DNA of 64,000 nucleotides from Pogonophryne albipinna. Taxonomy: Eukaryota; Chordata; Actinopteri; Perciformes; Artedidraconidae. Below, one piece after another: positions 36,666-47,214 of the stretch. The stretch covers positions 36,160,628-36,224,627 of the forward strand of contig CM053249.1 in assembly GCA_028583405.1 (NCBI GenBank). Direction: 5' to 3'. How positions within the stretch are numbered: the first letter of the stretch is position 1; the number at the start of each line of letters is the position of its first letter. The translations under genes were made by a program, and so were the position numbers. Below the pieces are notes generated by a model. It did not search any database, had not been told where the DNA came from, and saw only the letters and a list, made by a program, of their open reading frames with translations.

Positions 36666-37945
36666 ATGGAGGATATGGAAGCGATTGTTTACTTGGTTCT
36701 TGGTATGTGGCTTGTTATCATAGCAAGGAGGCAAACTTTGTTTCGGAATAGGCTGCGTAGACGAAACAATAAGACAAAATACAGAAAAAGGTAACGGGAG
36801 AGTTTTGGCAATCCTAAAACGCAGTGGCGAGCCGTGACTTTTATACCTAGGCCCTCTTTTTTTTTTTATATCTTAGGCCCTAGAGGGCCCTGACGGCTCG
36901 CCACTGCTACAACGCGGCAGAGACTACAGGACAACTCTAATCACTACTAAACGACAACGCTACTTGGTAAGCTAACGTTCGCTAACTAGCAATGTGTTTA
37001 GGCTCACGCTCACTTTACGACCAAAGTGTTTCAAGTATTTAATGAATTTTAGCTACCACTTTTACGTATTAAAATATGTATGCTTTTGTTTGTGTATTTC
37101 AGAAGTTATACTATTTGCTAAGTCCCCACCGCAGACCATGTGTTTGGATGCTCGACCGAGCTATCGAGTGGTGGGGTGTGATTGTTCCATCTTTCACACA
37201 CACTCAGTGGGTGCAGAACTTCAGGATGTCTGAAGAAACCTACATCTACCTGTGCAACAAACTGCGGCCAGCGATGGAGAGACAGGACACAACATTCCGC
37301 GTGTGTATACCTCTAAAGAAGAGGGTGGCCATCGCACTGTGGAAGCTTGCGACCGGCTCAGAGTAAAGAAGCATTGGACATCTTTTCGGAGTGAGCAACG
37401 CCACTGTGTGACTTCTGTGCTGCTGCAGAGACGTTGTTAGTACCGGAACTAATTTGTTCACCAGACAGGGAGAAGTTTGCAGAAATGGCTGACTACACTG
37501 AGAACAGGTGGGGGCTCCCACAGTGTGTAGGTGCTATTGATGGATCACACATACCCATCTTGGAATGCTGGCTATTACATCCTGGGAGACTCTGCCTGTC
37601 CCTTGCAAAACTGGCTCTTAAAACGATTCCCTGACACTGGACTGCTGACAGCAGAACATGTGATATACAACAAGAGAATTTGAACAGCATGGGTAGTGGT
37701 CGAAAACGCTTTTGGTAGACTGAAGGGAAGGTGGCGTTGCCTCATTGAAAATAAATGACAAACTTGTCAAATCCATGGTGCTGACATGCTGTGCTCTGCA
37801 TAACCTCTGCGATAGTCATGGAGAGGCCTATGATGATGGGTGGGATGCACCAGCAGCAGCAGAGCCTGGGGTAGCAGTGGCACAAGGTGCAGAGGAGGAG
37901 GGCACTGACATACAAGAGGGTTTGATGCGTTACCTGAATAGCTAA
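36666..37945 (+). pseudogene. HARBI1-like Harbinger transposase, decayed
   Basis: Exon 1 (36666-36791) encodes MEDMEAIVYLVLG and a basic tail, and ends at a GT. Exon 2 starts after an AG near 37102 with KLYYLLSPHRRP and continues WWGVIVPSF. The nuclease core shows VGAIDGSHIPI (first Asp), GYYILGDSACPLQNW (second Asp) and VVVENAFGRLKGRWRCL (Glu). The first two motifs are almost adjacent, although about 50 residues normally separate them, so there is an internal deletion near 37560. A TAA at 37364-37366, a frameshift near 37405, an in-frame TGA after NKRI and a frameshift near 37750 complete the damage. Harbinger elements also encode a Myb-like partner; fragments lie downstream on the other strand. 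Confidence 0.8.
36822..36906. mobile_element. 85-bp hAT-type MITE in the Harbinger intron
   Basis: The ends CAGTGGCGAGCCGT and ACGGCTCGCCACTG (one extra base apart in the inner part) are inverted. Flanks CTAAAACG (36814-36821) and CTACAACG (36907-36914) match at 7 of 8 bases. The interior is a T-rich run between CCTAGGCCCTC and GGCCCTAGAGGGCCC. Confidence 0.75.
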
Positions 37946-38600
37946 ATATTCATTGTATTGAACATAAATACTCTTTCACATACATGTGTTTGTCAAATGA
38001 TTTAAACTATTTTTTTTTTATCAGAATTGACTATTTAGTAAATATTTGAATTTCAAGCACCAGTAAGTACTGCCCCATAATAAGAACATTTGATAAAATA
38101 TCAGATCATGAATAATAATAATAAATTAAGCAAATATCAAAGCAAACTATAAACATAAATACAAAAGTGTAAAACACAGCAAAACTATATTCATAAATGC
38201 AAGTGGAAAATAAGTGTGGAAAATTGTAAACATGGATGGAGGCTGAAGTATCCACAGCATAAAATAATAATTTAAAATATAACCTAAATCTTTCTTCTAG
38301 ACATATGTTAAAAGCTGTGCAGCGCTGTGCACCACTCTCTTTGTATAGGTTTTTTATTTTGTTCTCTTCGAAATATATAAGCAATGTGTTGTTTGAGTCT
38401 AGTACAACGAGGGTATTCAAATTGAGCAGTTTTTACTACATGTATTATTTATTTATCATGTATTATTCTTAATACCATTACAAAATAAATATGTATCAGC
38501 AACTTTTCCTCCTTCCTTCTCTTTCTCCCATGATCTCTTATCCTCCTTCTCTTTCTGTATGATCGCTGTTGGGTGCAATTATTTATCAACAAGAGATAAT
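37946..38600. other. No gene seen
   Basis: AT-rich 3' flank of the Harbinger nuclease. The - strand frame at 38106-38420 lacks recognisable motifs. Confidence 0.4.
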
Positions 38601-38604
38601 ATAA

Positions 38605-38680
38605 TAAGTACTTTATTGATCCCAATTTGGGAAGTGTTTTGTTGCAGCAGCATAAAAAGACACGGCATTGTAAAATTAAA
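38605..38680 (-). repeat. Rex1-like LINE 3' end, inverted
   Basis: AAGTACTTTATTGATCCCAA with the following TTTGGGAAG and GTTGCAGCAG is the inverse of the usual fish Rex1-type 3' end. It is a short fragment only. Confidence 0.5.
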
Positions 38681-38723
38681 AATTAAAAGATAAGAAATAA
38701 ACAAGAAAGTACACATTTTGAAT

Positions 38724-38998
38724 TTACAAATGCTCGTCTTCCTGGGTAGACGGGCCACGTCGGCTGCCCATTCCCCCTATAACCTGGCCAAGAGTGCTAA
38801 GGAAGGTTGTCTGTGCTTGAGCATTCTCCTCCCTTCTCAAGGCCACCTCCACCTCACTCGCCCGGGCAGCATCCTCTAAAGTCAGCTGCAAGTGCCGATC
38901 CTGCTGGGCCACGAGCCGTTCCAGGTTCCGTTCCTGCTGGGCCAGATCTGCAGTGTTCATTTCCCTCAGGATTGTGAGGGACTCCTCTCCTCCTCATT
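38724..38998 (-). pseudogene. Harbinger Myb/SANT-partner C-terminus, putative
   Basis: A - strand frame encodes NTADLAQQERNLERLVAQQ and then a Glu/Arg-rich helix ending FLSTLGQVIGGM. This resembles the coiled-coil tail of the Myb-like DNA-binding partner encoded by Harbinger elements. The convergent orientation relative to the nuclease gene is the usual Harbinger layout. The Myb domain itself was not found. Other possible exons are at 40845-41012 and just above 41729. Confidence 0.5.
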
Positions 38999-39029
38999 TC
39001 CTCTTCCCTGGATGACAATAAGATAACTA

Positions 39030-39425
39030 GAGAATGCAATTCCTGAAGAAATTGCTAGTGGGAATGCTTTATGCTGAAAAGCTGACGCTAAACTGCTATG
39101 CTGAAATGTAATGTGTAAGAAGAAAGTGAAGAATGTAGATTGAAATGATACATGAACACTGGGGGCTTGAATGTGTGATGAGAGAAGAAAAGAAAAGAAA
39201 AAGGCTTGGAAAAGCAGCAGAATATTTGAACTGCAAACTTTTGGCAACTTGATGGCGAATGATCTGTCGCCATGGCAACGGTATTTGATGACACCCTATA
39301 ATACGCTAAGATGTGTTGATGGCTGCATCGTTACCAAACCTGTGAAGTTTTGGGCCGTTTGGAGCATGTTCAATAGAGTTATGAGAAAACCGTGTTTTCA
39401 TGGCGAGCATTGTGTTGCTTGAGCA
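39030..39425. repeat. Copy of the Helitron-like family
   Basis: Matches 14690-14950 closely, including GGCTTGGAAAAGCAGCAGAA, ATCTGTCGCCATGGCAACGG and ATGAGAAAACCGTG. It lacks the hairpin end here and is truncated near 39420. Confidence 0.65.
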
Positions 39426-39429
39426 TAAG

Positions 39430-39685
39430 CATAAGCGCTATCGATAAAAGTAGTAGTACCGTTGTGTACCCTATGTGGATGTCAGTTTTACACACATTCT
39501 GAGGCCGCCGTGCCTATGTTTTTTGTTTTCACTGCTAATTTATGCTTATGTTCTATTAGTGCATTAAAAAATCATTAAAATCATTAATGAAGTTTCAGCT
39601 CAGACCCCACGCTTAATATGTCTCCCCCTGGCCCACCTACATTTCTCCAGGCCCACCCACACAATAATTCCTGGCTACGCCACTG
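39430..39685. repeat. hAT-type repeat end
   Basis: The segment finishes CCTGGCTACGCCACTG at 39685, the inverse of a hAT-type terminus CAGTGGCGTAGCCAGG. Upstream text (CCCACCTACATTTCTCCAGG) is typical of such fish repeats. The opposite end was not found. Confidence 0.45.
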
Positions 39686-39774
39686 GTTTGTACTTGTTTA
39701 ACTTTTCTCTAGTTTCTGAACAGATATGAGGAGTTGTGAGCTCTGAGTGCTAACAGCTAACGGCTGATGTTTTG

Positions 39775-40045
39775 GTTGTGTGGTACAACGTCAGTGACGG
39801 CAGGCTGAGATCCTCACCGCTGATTGGCTACCGCGAGATCACGTCACACGAATTTCACGCTCGAGTTGAAAAAATTGAACTTGAGCGTTTGTCGCGGCAC
39901 CCTTCAATCGCGCCGCGGAATTCGCATCAACCCCTTCATGCTCGCCGTCGGAGCAAATTCGCGTCTGTCCGCATCTCTGCATTGACTTTACATGTAATCG
40001 CGCCGCCCCCAAAAATCGCATCGCGTCCGGTGTGAACGCAGCATA
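39775..40045 (-). repeat. GC-rich dispersed repeat fragment
   Basis: On the - strand this begins TGCGTTCACACCGGACGCGA. A diverged relative, TGCGTTCAGACCGGACACGA, occurs inside the hAT at 44053 in + orientation. It is a dispersed fish repeat; no protein is indicated. Confidence 0.45.
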
Positions 40046-40537
40046 AACCTTAACGAGCTGCGCATTACACACTAATGTTAAAATCTGAAGAACGTCTCTT
40101 TACCATGGTCTGAACAATGTTTAATATCTCCAAAAGTATGAATCAGATTTCAAAGCTGAGTAAGACGAATAATGACAGAAAGATGTTTGACATTTTAAAG
40201 TTGGAATGAGGTTTCTGAGTGAAAGCATGAAGGAACAGTTAGCAGTTGAAGTCGCATGACGATTTTTCAAGTCTGAAGAGTTTCTCCATTGACTTCCATG
40301 TTAAAAATGTGATGAATTATGGGATATATTTCTGGAATTATGAAAGTTAAGAATGTGAAAAGTAATAGCCATCGATTCCCGATCGAGCTGAACGTTTTGA
40401 TGTTTGAATGGAGTTTCTGCGATGTGGAAAGTGGGAGCAGAAGAGGCGCAAAATAACCCGGCGGAATAATAATAAAGAAATGTGGGCGTAGAAGAACAAG
40501 TAGTTGGAATGCTGTATCAGCATTTCCACTAAATAAA
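40046..40537. repeat. Copy of the Helitron-like family with hairpin end
   Basis: It ends with TTGGAATGCTGTATCAGCAT, TTCCA and CTAA, giving the same hairpin-plus-CTAA structure as at 35028-35057. Interior phrases TTGACTTCCATGTTAAAAAT and GATCGAGCTGAACG match the family. Confidence 0.55.
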
Positions 40538-40844
40538 AATAATAAAGAATTTGTGCGTGGAAGAATAAGTAGTAGTACTAAACTAAAGAAAGTTCTGGCC
40601 CTAGATTTTTACAATGATTGTGAAAGTGAATTACATTATGTCCAGCCTGTTGATAATGAATATAAATATATGTATATAATAGGATGTCAGACACAATTGT
40701 ACTAGCTGCTTACTAGCTAGTTACTGTACTTGTAACAAAGCATTTCCACACAGTGGTATAGCTTATTTTAATTAATGACGATGGATGATCTAAAGTTTAA
40801 AAAAAAGTCACAATTCCAGTCGTTTTGCCATGCCTATTTCTTAC

Positions 40845-41012
40845 CTAGAACCACACGCTGCGGTGTGGGGCTGGCACTCGGCGTTGGTGTCTGTGGTCAA
40901 GTTGGTGTCTATGGTAGAGTTGGGGTCTGTTCTTGAGTTGATGTTGAGGACGGAACACTGCCATCACCCGTTCTTCGGGACTGTTCCTCCTCGCTAGTCC
41001 CAATGGCATCAT
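40845..41012 (-). pseudogene. Possible exon of the Harbinger Myb-partner gene
   Basis: Bounded on the - strand by an AG at its start and GTAAG at its end. It reads DDAIGTSEEEQSRRTGDGS and then a Thr/Pro/Ser-rich linker interrupted by stops. A further candidate exon ends at 41729 with LDSATALLESLHG before GTAAG. The acidic and Thr/Pro character suits a linker between the Myb domain and the coiled coil. The assignment rests mainly on position. Confidence 0.35.
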
Positions 41013-41289
41013 CTAGAACAGCAACATGACTTGTTAATTCCACAAACTACTGCAGCACAATACTAAATAGCAACAACAACTCTAGAAAAGAAAAACTGAA
41101 CGTAAACAATGGCACATATGGTGTTAGCAAACAATAGCTCTAGCTAATGCTATCTGCCTTTGTGTTGGCTAATTAGCTAGTTATGTAGCTCTTCGGGGCT
41201 CCATAAAAGCATGGGTTGTCGAACATAAATGTAAGGATTTAATAGACTTGTTTGTTAGAAGTGAGCTTTAGAACAGATAGGGACACAAC

Positions 41290-41682
41290 CAGAGGTCGCG
41301 TTAACTATGACGTTTTTTTTTTTAACAATGACGGAAAAATCTGAAAGCAGTCCGTCATTTTGACGGATTAGAACAAACTCGGAACAGCACCAAAGTTTCC
41401 CCGCAGCGAGTCTCCGGTGTTAAGCCTGCCTGCCAAATCGAAATGATACCGTTTCCAAACCCAACTTTGCCCTACAAATCATTGAATCGTCTGTGAGTTT
41501 TGGCTTTACGCTGTGCGCACTCCCGCGAGGTGCAGTGGGCATGCATAACACGTCGCTAACAGTTCGCGAGCGTGCGCCCCCCCAGAGTGTAAAGGCCGAC
41601 GGGTAATACTGAATTTTGACGGACATTTTACGATCCTGTCCGTCAAAATGACGGGCAGTGAAAAAGTCTAGCGCAACCTCTG
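41290..41682. mobile_element. hAT-type MITE, 393 bp
   Basis: It begins CAGAGGTCGCGTTA and ends GCGCAACCTCTG, and is flanked by the perfect 8-bp duplication GACACAAC (41282-41289 and 41683-41690). The sister duplicate at about 42344-42352 has the site with a single GACACAAC and no insert, so the element's borders are proven within the window. TGACGGA motifs recur inside. The - strand ORF at 41420-41698 is not convincing. Confidence 0.92.
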
Positions 41683-41794
41683 GACACAACGCTTTCAAGC
41701 AAATAACAGAGCGTTAGCAAAAACTTACCATGCAGGGACTCAAGTAACGCCGTTGCCGAGTCCAGGCCTCCCTCCCTCCCAACGTTGGCCGGTC

Positions 41795-42219
41795 TATGTA
41801 GAGGTTGAGGGATGAAGAGGTGGAGGGATGTAGAGGTGGAGGGATATAGAGGTGGAGGGATGTAGAGGTGGAGGGATGTAGAGGTGGAGGGATGTAGAGT
41901 TGGAGGGAGAGGGTGGAGGGATGTAGAGGTGGAGGGATGTAGAGGTGGAGGGATGTAGAGGTGGAGGGATGTAGAGTTGGAGGGAGAGGGTGGAGGGATG
42001 TAGAGGTGGAGGGATGTAGAGTTGGAGGGAGAGGGTGGAGGGATGTAGAGGTGGAGGGTGGAGGGATGTAGAGGTGGAGGGAGAGGGTGGAGGGATGTAG
42101 AGTTGGAGGGAGAGGGTGGAGGGATGTAGAGGTGGAGGGATGTAGAGTTGGAGGGAGAGGGTGGAGGGATGTAGAGGTGGAGGGTGGAGGGATGTAGAGG
42201 TGGAGGGATGTAGAGGTGT
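41795..42219. repeat. Minisatellite, 16-bp unit, array 1
   Basis: Tandem units of about GGTGGAGGGATGTAGA, with variant units containing GTTGGAGGGAGAGGG at semi-regular spacing (higher-order structure). Confidence 0.95.
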
Positions 42220-42470
42220 TGCCTTTGTGTTGGCTAATTAGCTAGTTATGTAGCGCTTTGGGGCTCCATAAAAGCATGGGTTGTCGAACATAAATGTAAG
42301 GATTTAATAGACTTGTTTGTTAGAAGTGAGCTTTAGAACAGATAGGGACACAACGCTTTCAAGCAAATAACAGAGCGTTAGCAAAAACTTACCATGCAGG
42401 GACTCAAGTAACACCGTTGCCGAGTCTAGGCCTCTCTCCCTCCCAACGTTGGCCGGTCTATGTAGAGGTT
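42220..42470. repeat. Tandem duplication, copy 2 (empty MITE site)
   Basis: The second copy of the unit that begins at 41155. It reads straight through GATAGGGACACAACGCTTTC without the MITE. Confidence 0.9.
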
Positions 42471-42965
42471 GAGGGATGAAGAGGTGGAGGGATGTAGAGT
42501 TGGAGGGAGAGGGTGGAGGGATGTAGAGGTGGAGGGATGTAGAGTTGGAGGGAGAGGGTGGAGGGATGTAGAGGTGGAGGGATGTAGAGGTGGAGGGATG
42601 TAGAGGTGGAGGAATGTAGAGTTGGAGGGAGAGGGTGGAGGGATGTAGAGGTCGAGGGATGTAGAGGTGGAGGGATGTAGAGTTGGAGGGAGAGGGTGGA
42701 GGGATGTAGAGGTCGAGGGATGTAGAGGTGGAGGGATGTAGAGTTGGAGGGAGAGGGTGGAGGGATGTAGAGGTGGAGGGATGTAGAGGTGGAGGGATGT
42801 ATGAAGAGGTGGAGGGATGTAGAGGTGGAGGGATTTAGAGGTGGAGGGATGTAGAGGTGGAGGGATGTAGAGGTGGTGGGAGAGGTGGAGGGATGTAGAG
42901 GTGGAGGGATGAAGAGGTGGAGGGATGAAGAGGTGGAGGGATGTAGAGGTGGAGGGATGAAGCGA
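42463..42965. repeat. Minisatellite, 16-bp unit, array 2
   Basis: Same unit as array 1, again with interspersed GTTGGAGGGAGAGGG variants. Long - strand frames (42426-43016, His-Pro-Ser-Thr-Ser-Leu repeats) are by-products of the 16-bp period. Confidence 0.95.
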
Positions 42966-43325
42966 ATGGATGTAGGGACCAAAACTATATAATAATAGAA
43001 TAAAACCAACAAACACAGTCTGGCTGTTAAATTCCCATAAATAAATGCAAATGACTAATGTGTGCTGTCTGGACCTGTAGACTTTCTGTCTTTATTCTCA
43101 GTTTAGAATCTCAAGTCATTAATAACACCAAACTTTCCCCTAAAAATTCACAATTTAATCTTAGAATTCCAACTGCAATAACATGCTTTGTTGTACTTCG
43201 TTATTTTGATTAAAAAAAAAAAAAATCTCAGAATGTAACCTCATGTTCCCTCTAAAGTCTGAGATTCATCAGCAAGACTTTTCAGTTACAACTCAAATCC
43301 TTAAATAAGGATAAATTGTGTACGT

Positions 43326-43408
<83 letters not shown>

Positions 43409-43909
43409 GATCATATCATGTATGTACTGCAGTGCTCACACAGAAGCTTCCTCCTCTCTCTCACTCACTCTGTCTCAGTCTTTTGCTTGTCACTGGACAC
43501 CGGCCTTCACCAAGGGCACCGTGGCAACGAGATCCCCCCCCCACCGGAGCCCAGACGGGTGTTCAGGGGCAGATCGATGGGGGGAGGCTGAGATATGCCT
43601 TACAGGTGAGGCCAGCCTGTGCCATCCTAGCTCCTGCCACTGCTCCTGCCCACTCAGCAATATCTGCACAAATTGGGGGGGCGGTAAGATGAGACGGGTC
43701 ATTTATGCTTTCAAGTGTTTTTGAGGTCCTGGGAGGATTCCGGGATCGTTAGGGCATCTATCGTTGGTCTACCACACCCTGCTTTGACATTGTCTGTGGC
43801 TTGGTCAAATGAAATTTCATATTTAACTCAATAACCCCAAATTTCCCACTGCGGCTTCACAGATCCCTCCTGTTAACTCCTTCATGAAACAATCCACAAT
43901 TGTTGGGGT
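42966..43909. other. No gene; (GT)n at 43329-43406
   Basis: A (GT)n tract of about 39 units at 43329-43406. The rest shows no recognisable coding sequence. The overlapping frames at 43328-43724 run out of the microsatellite. Confidence 0.55.
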
Positions 43910-45301
43910 CAGTGGCGGCTGGTGGAAAATATTTTTGGTGGGGCTGTTGATATAGTGAGTAAAAAATTTTTTTTTGGGAGAAATGACCACTCAAATTAGG
44001 ACTTCTGGTGATGTAATGGCGCGTTTCCAGTGCAGCAAGGAGCTCGCTTTAATGCTGCGTTCAGACCGGACACGATGCGAATATTCGCTTCGCTCTAAAC
44101 GCTCCTATCGCATCGCTCTAGTCGCTCGAGTTTCCCCGCGGCTGCCAGCTGTGTTTACTCGCATCATTCAAACAAGACGCGCTGGCTCGGGAGCTACAAC
44201 TACAACAAAATGAACATATTTTACCGTGATTAAATTGTAATACACGTTTCTAAATGATGCCGACGTAACAACATATTGATACCGGTTAGTAAAAACCATG
44301 AATTAATGCTTTGACAAGTCTGCAGACAGACGGCAGGCGAAAAACCTTTTAGAATGCTTGTTTTCTGAATGGAGCTTGGCTAAGCTAACGTTATATATGC
44401 TCCGACCGTCCACACTCACAACAACGGCCAATACAGACATAAATAAACCAGCGACTGTATTCTCCATGACACAGAAAGTCTGTGGTTTGTACTTTTGTCT
44501 AGTTTCTGAACAGATCGTATCTGTCCCCGGCTGTTTGAAGAGCAAGCATGGGAAACAAAAGATAGCATTTACCTGTTTGCATCCAGCTAGCCATGCCTTT
44601 CTGGTGTACCAGCTACGTGTGAAGCCTCGTTGATACGTTTTGTCTTTTTCACAAGCTTGCTGTGATATATACAAATCGGGTTGGTCCGATCCAAGGTCTT
44701 TAAGTATCAATTTATCTCCCAAACTTCTCCTTTCGAAAGGATTGGAGAGTAGCTCTTGCAAGGAATTGGGTGCGGACCGAGGTCCGTCGACTCCACCTGC
44801 ACACCATTCTCATCCAAATACTGCGTCACCTTGGTCACTCACGAGTCTAAAAAACAACTCACGTCAACGCACGTAAGCAACGTGGGCGCCAACGTGAGCG
44901 CCCTCGTGACCAAAATATTTGACGGCGCTGATTGGCTGAAATTATGTTTCGGCGGCACAGTTTACTATTGAGACTTTTGCAACGTGCTGGTTGCTGCTGT
45001 TTGGCTTGGGGGCTCCGCCCGGTAATGATAAACTAATGCCATGGGCAAGGCCAGGCAGGAAACATGTGACTTGTCAGTAACTTTAGACATCGTAACACAA
45101 TTTTAAACGAGATTTTATTGTAGATTATACATTTTACTGATACCAATTGTATGATATTTACCTTGTTCATTAAAAATAAAAATATAAAATATATATATTT
45201 TTTAAATATTATTTTTTTAAATATTTTTTTAAATATTTTTTCTTGTATGTGGGAAGAGGTGGGGCGGCGCCCCTAGCGCCCCTATGGGCCGGCCGCCACT
45301 G
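43910..45301. mobile_element. hAT element with zinc-finger transposase fragment
   Basis: It starts CAGTGGCGGCTGGTGG and ends GGCCGGCCGCCACTG. The 8-bp duplication GTTGGGGT is perfect at 43902-43909 and 45302-45309. The interior carries a - strand transposase N-terminus (44303-44761) but no catalytic core. An AT-rich block lies at 45176-45245. Confidence 0.88.
44303..44761 (-). CDS. hAT transposase N-terminus with TTF/ZMYM-type zinc finger, partial
   Basis: 152 residues. It opens with LSNPFERRSLGDKLILKDLG and continues DQPDLYISQQ. The following RGFTRSWYTRKAWLAGC and FCFPCLLF hold the W, C and C-x2-C pattern of the TTF-type zinc finger found at the N-terminus of ZMYM1-like hAT transposases. 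The dimerisation and DDE parts are missing, and the C-terminal third reads into non-homologous sequence. It is probably a non-autonomous derivative. A start Met is present at the upstream end of the frame. Confidence 0.7.
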   Translation of the reverse strand: MQELLSNPFERRSLGDKLILKDLGSDQPDLYISQQACEKDKTYQRGFTRSWYTRKAWLAGCKQVNAIFCFPCLLFKQPGTDTICSETRQKYKPQTFCVMENTVAGLFMSVLAVVVSVDGRSIYNVSLAKLHSENKHSKRFFACRLSADLSKH

Positions 45302-45309
45302 GTTGGGGT

Positions 45310-47214
45310 GTATCAAACCAACCCAGTCTCACAAAGAAACATGTAATATCTACATTGGTCCACAGGGCAAAACGTAGTATGTTTTTTTCCTATTGATTTC
45401 TAATGGCCAGTGCCCATGTCACGTGAACGTCAACTTTCCCGGTGTGAAAACATTGCAAAACTTATTTTTTGTTGAAAATCTGAATTGTAGAATTGCTTGG
45501 CCATTAAAGTTTTTTTTGATTACATTTCTAGCGAGAAGTACTCTATTGTACTTTCAGAATCTACGTCCAGGGGATGTGTAGGATCTATAGTTTGATAGAT
45601 ATTACGAAGATTATTTGAGGTCTCGCCAGGAGAACGTGTATATACTACGTATTTTAACTGTAGAGGTTGCTCTGTGCGCACCCCCTGAAATTGTGAGATT
45701 GCTACGTCTTTCATTTCTATTGACCAGCGTCCATGTTAAGTGATCGTTCACTCTCATGACAGGAAAACAGTATTTCCAGTCTCTGCGTTTTCATGGTAAC
45801 TAAGGTGGTTGCTAGGGAAGTTGCCGGAAGCTGCCGGAAGTTTGTCCTTGTTAATTACACAACATTGATTGGTTTAAATTGTCGCCAGTCCCCTTTGCTT
45901 GACATACCTTGCGATTAGTCAACAAGCTCTGTGATTGGATGATTTAGTGGCGGTGCACCTCAGGAGTTATACGATAAGAAGAAAAAAAATTTGCGTTTCT
46001 CTTTGGAAGTCATCATATAAATGCATTGTAATAAACGGTTCGGCTGCATTAAATATTAAACATCTGCCGTAGTTCTTTATTTATAGAGCCCTGATTAGAA
46101 GACTTTTGGACAAACCGGAAGAACTCCCACAGCCAAATTGCATGCATGACGTGGATCATGAATATATCAGTAATTAAACACAATACGTCTCCTTGCAGTA
46201 TCGATAGTAATTCGGCTGACTTTCATATTTGATCAAATCGGTAGATAGGCTTTTAAAAACCCTTATCACAACACCTCTTTGCATTTTAAAGATATTATCG
46301 ATTTTCTTTGGATTAAAGAATGTAAACACTGAGTTGAGATAATAGTCAGGGGATTTAGTTGATGGGAGACACATCTATGGGATCAGAATTTCAATATCTA
46401 ACCGTTAAATGGATGGAAATTGTTGAGTCTATTTTTATATAACATTAGAAAGACTGATTCTTATTATTACATTATTTGCTTATTTGTGCTATGATTTTGG
46501 AATAAACAGACACAATCACCAACCCCAAGTTTTGATGGGTTGGATAGAAACGAAGGGAAAAGTTATAGCAAGAAAGTTTTAGCTTGCAATAGAAAGTAGC
46601 AGAAGCCAGATGCAGGCACTGTAGAAACAATGAGTTATTGAGGCTATGGCCTTGGCCGCCTGGGTTAGCTCCGCGCCCACGCATAGCTGGGAATCAGTAT
46701 AACCAAGATTCCACATTTCTGTAGAAGCTTCATCAAAAAAATGTACGTAGGATAGCGGATAGAGTAGGGAGGAACCTTCACAGGCCGGCCGAATGCTGAT
46801 TGGAGGATCGTGTTGCCGAGAGACTTTTTTCTAAGTCTGCGCGCCTACCAAAGAGAACCAAGTCTAAACCATGGTATCTCTTCAGCTAGTCTTGACCAAT
46901 CATAAATGTACGGCAACACCCTGTGTAATAAAAATGTATTGACGCACGAGGTTCGTGGTTCTTTGCAGATATGGTGGTTACAGATAACAGCTTTGCTGCC
47001 TGTGATTTCCATAACGTGATGTGTCCTTGGCCAAGTGAATATATATATTTTGCTCTCTTATAATAAATAGTTACACTTAGAAGTTATCTGTCTTTCCTGG
47101 AATTTTGAACACAACAAAATATTTTTTACATTTTACATGTCTACTCTGAAACACACAGTCCCATACCATTACATTTTATAGTAATTAGTGTGAACTCTGT
47201 GCAACAGCATTCCA
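45310..47214. other. No gene seen
   Basis: AT-rich sequence with a few phrases typical of fish dispersed repeats, such as TTTCTAATGGCCAGTGCCC at 45400. No frame has family features. The - strand frames at 46174-46374 and 46472-46684 look like chance. Confidence 0.45.

Larger units (their letters stand above)
41155..42219. repeat. Tandem duplication, copy 1 (with MITE and minisatellite)
   Basis: TGCCTTTGTGTTGGCTAATT begins copy 1 at 41155 and copy 2 at 42220. The match continues through GGGCTCCATAAAAGCATGGG and CAACGTTGGCCGGTCTATGT into the minisatellite. Copy 1 carries an extra 393-bp MITE plus its 8-bp duplication. A few substitutions separate the copies (for example GCTCTTCGG versus GCGCTTTGG). 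Confidence 0.9.

Noticed and set aside
42426..43016. Two overlapping - strand ORFs of about 190 residues (His-Pro-Ser-Thr repeats)
   Set aside because: Translations of the 16-bp minisatellite; no unique sequence and no conserved domain.
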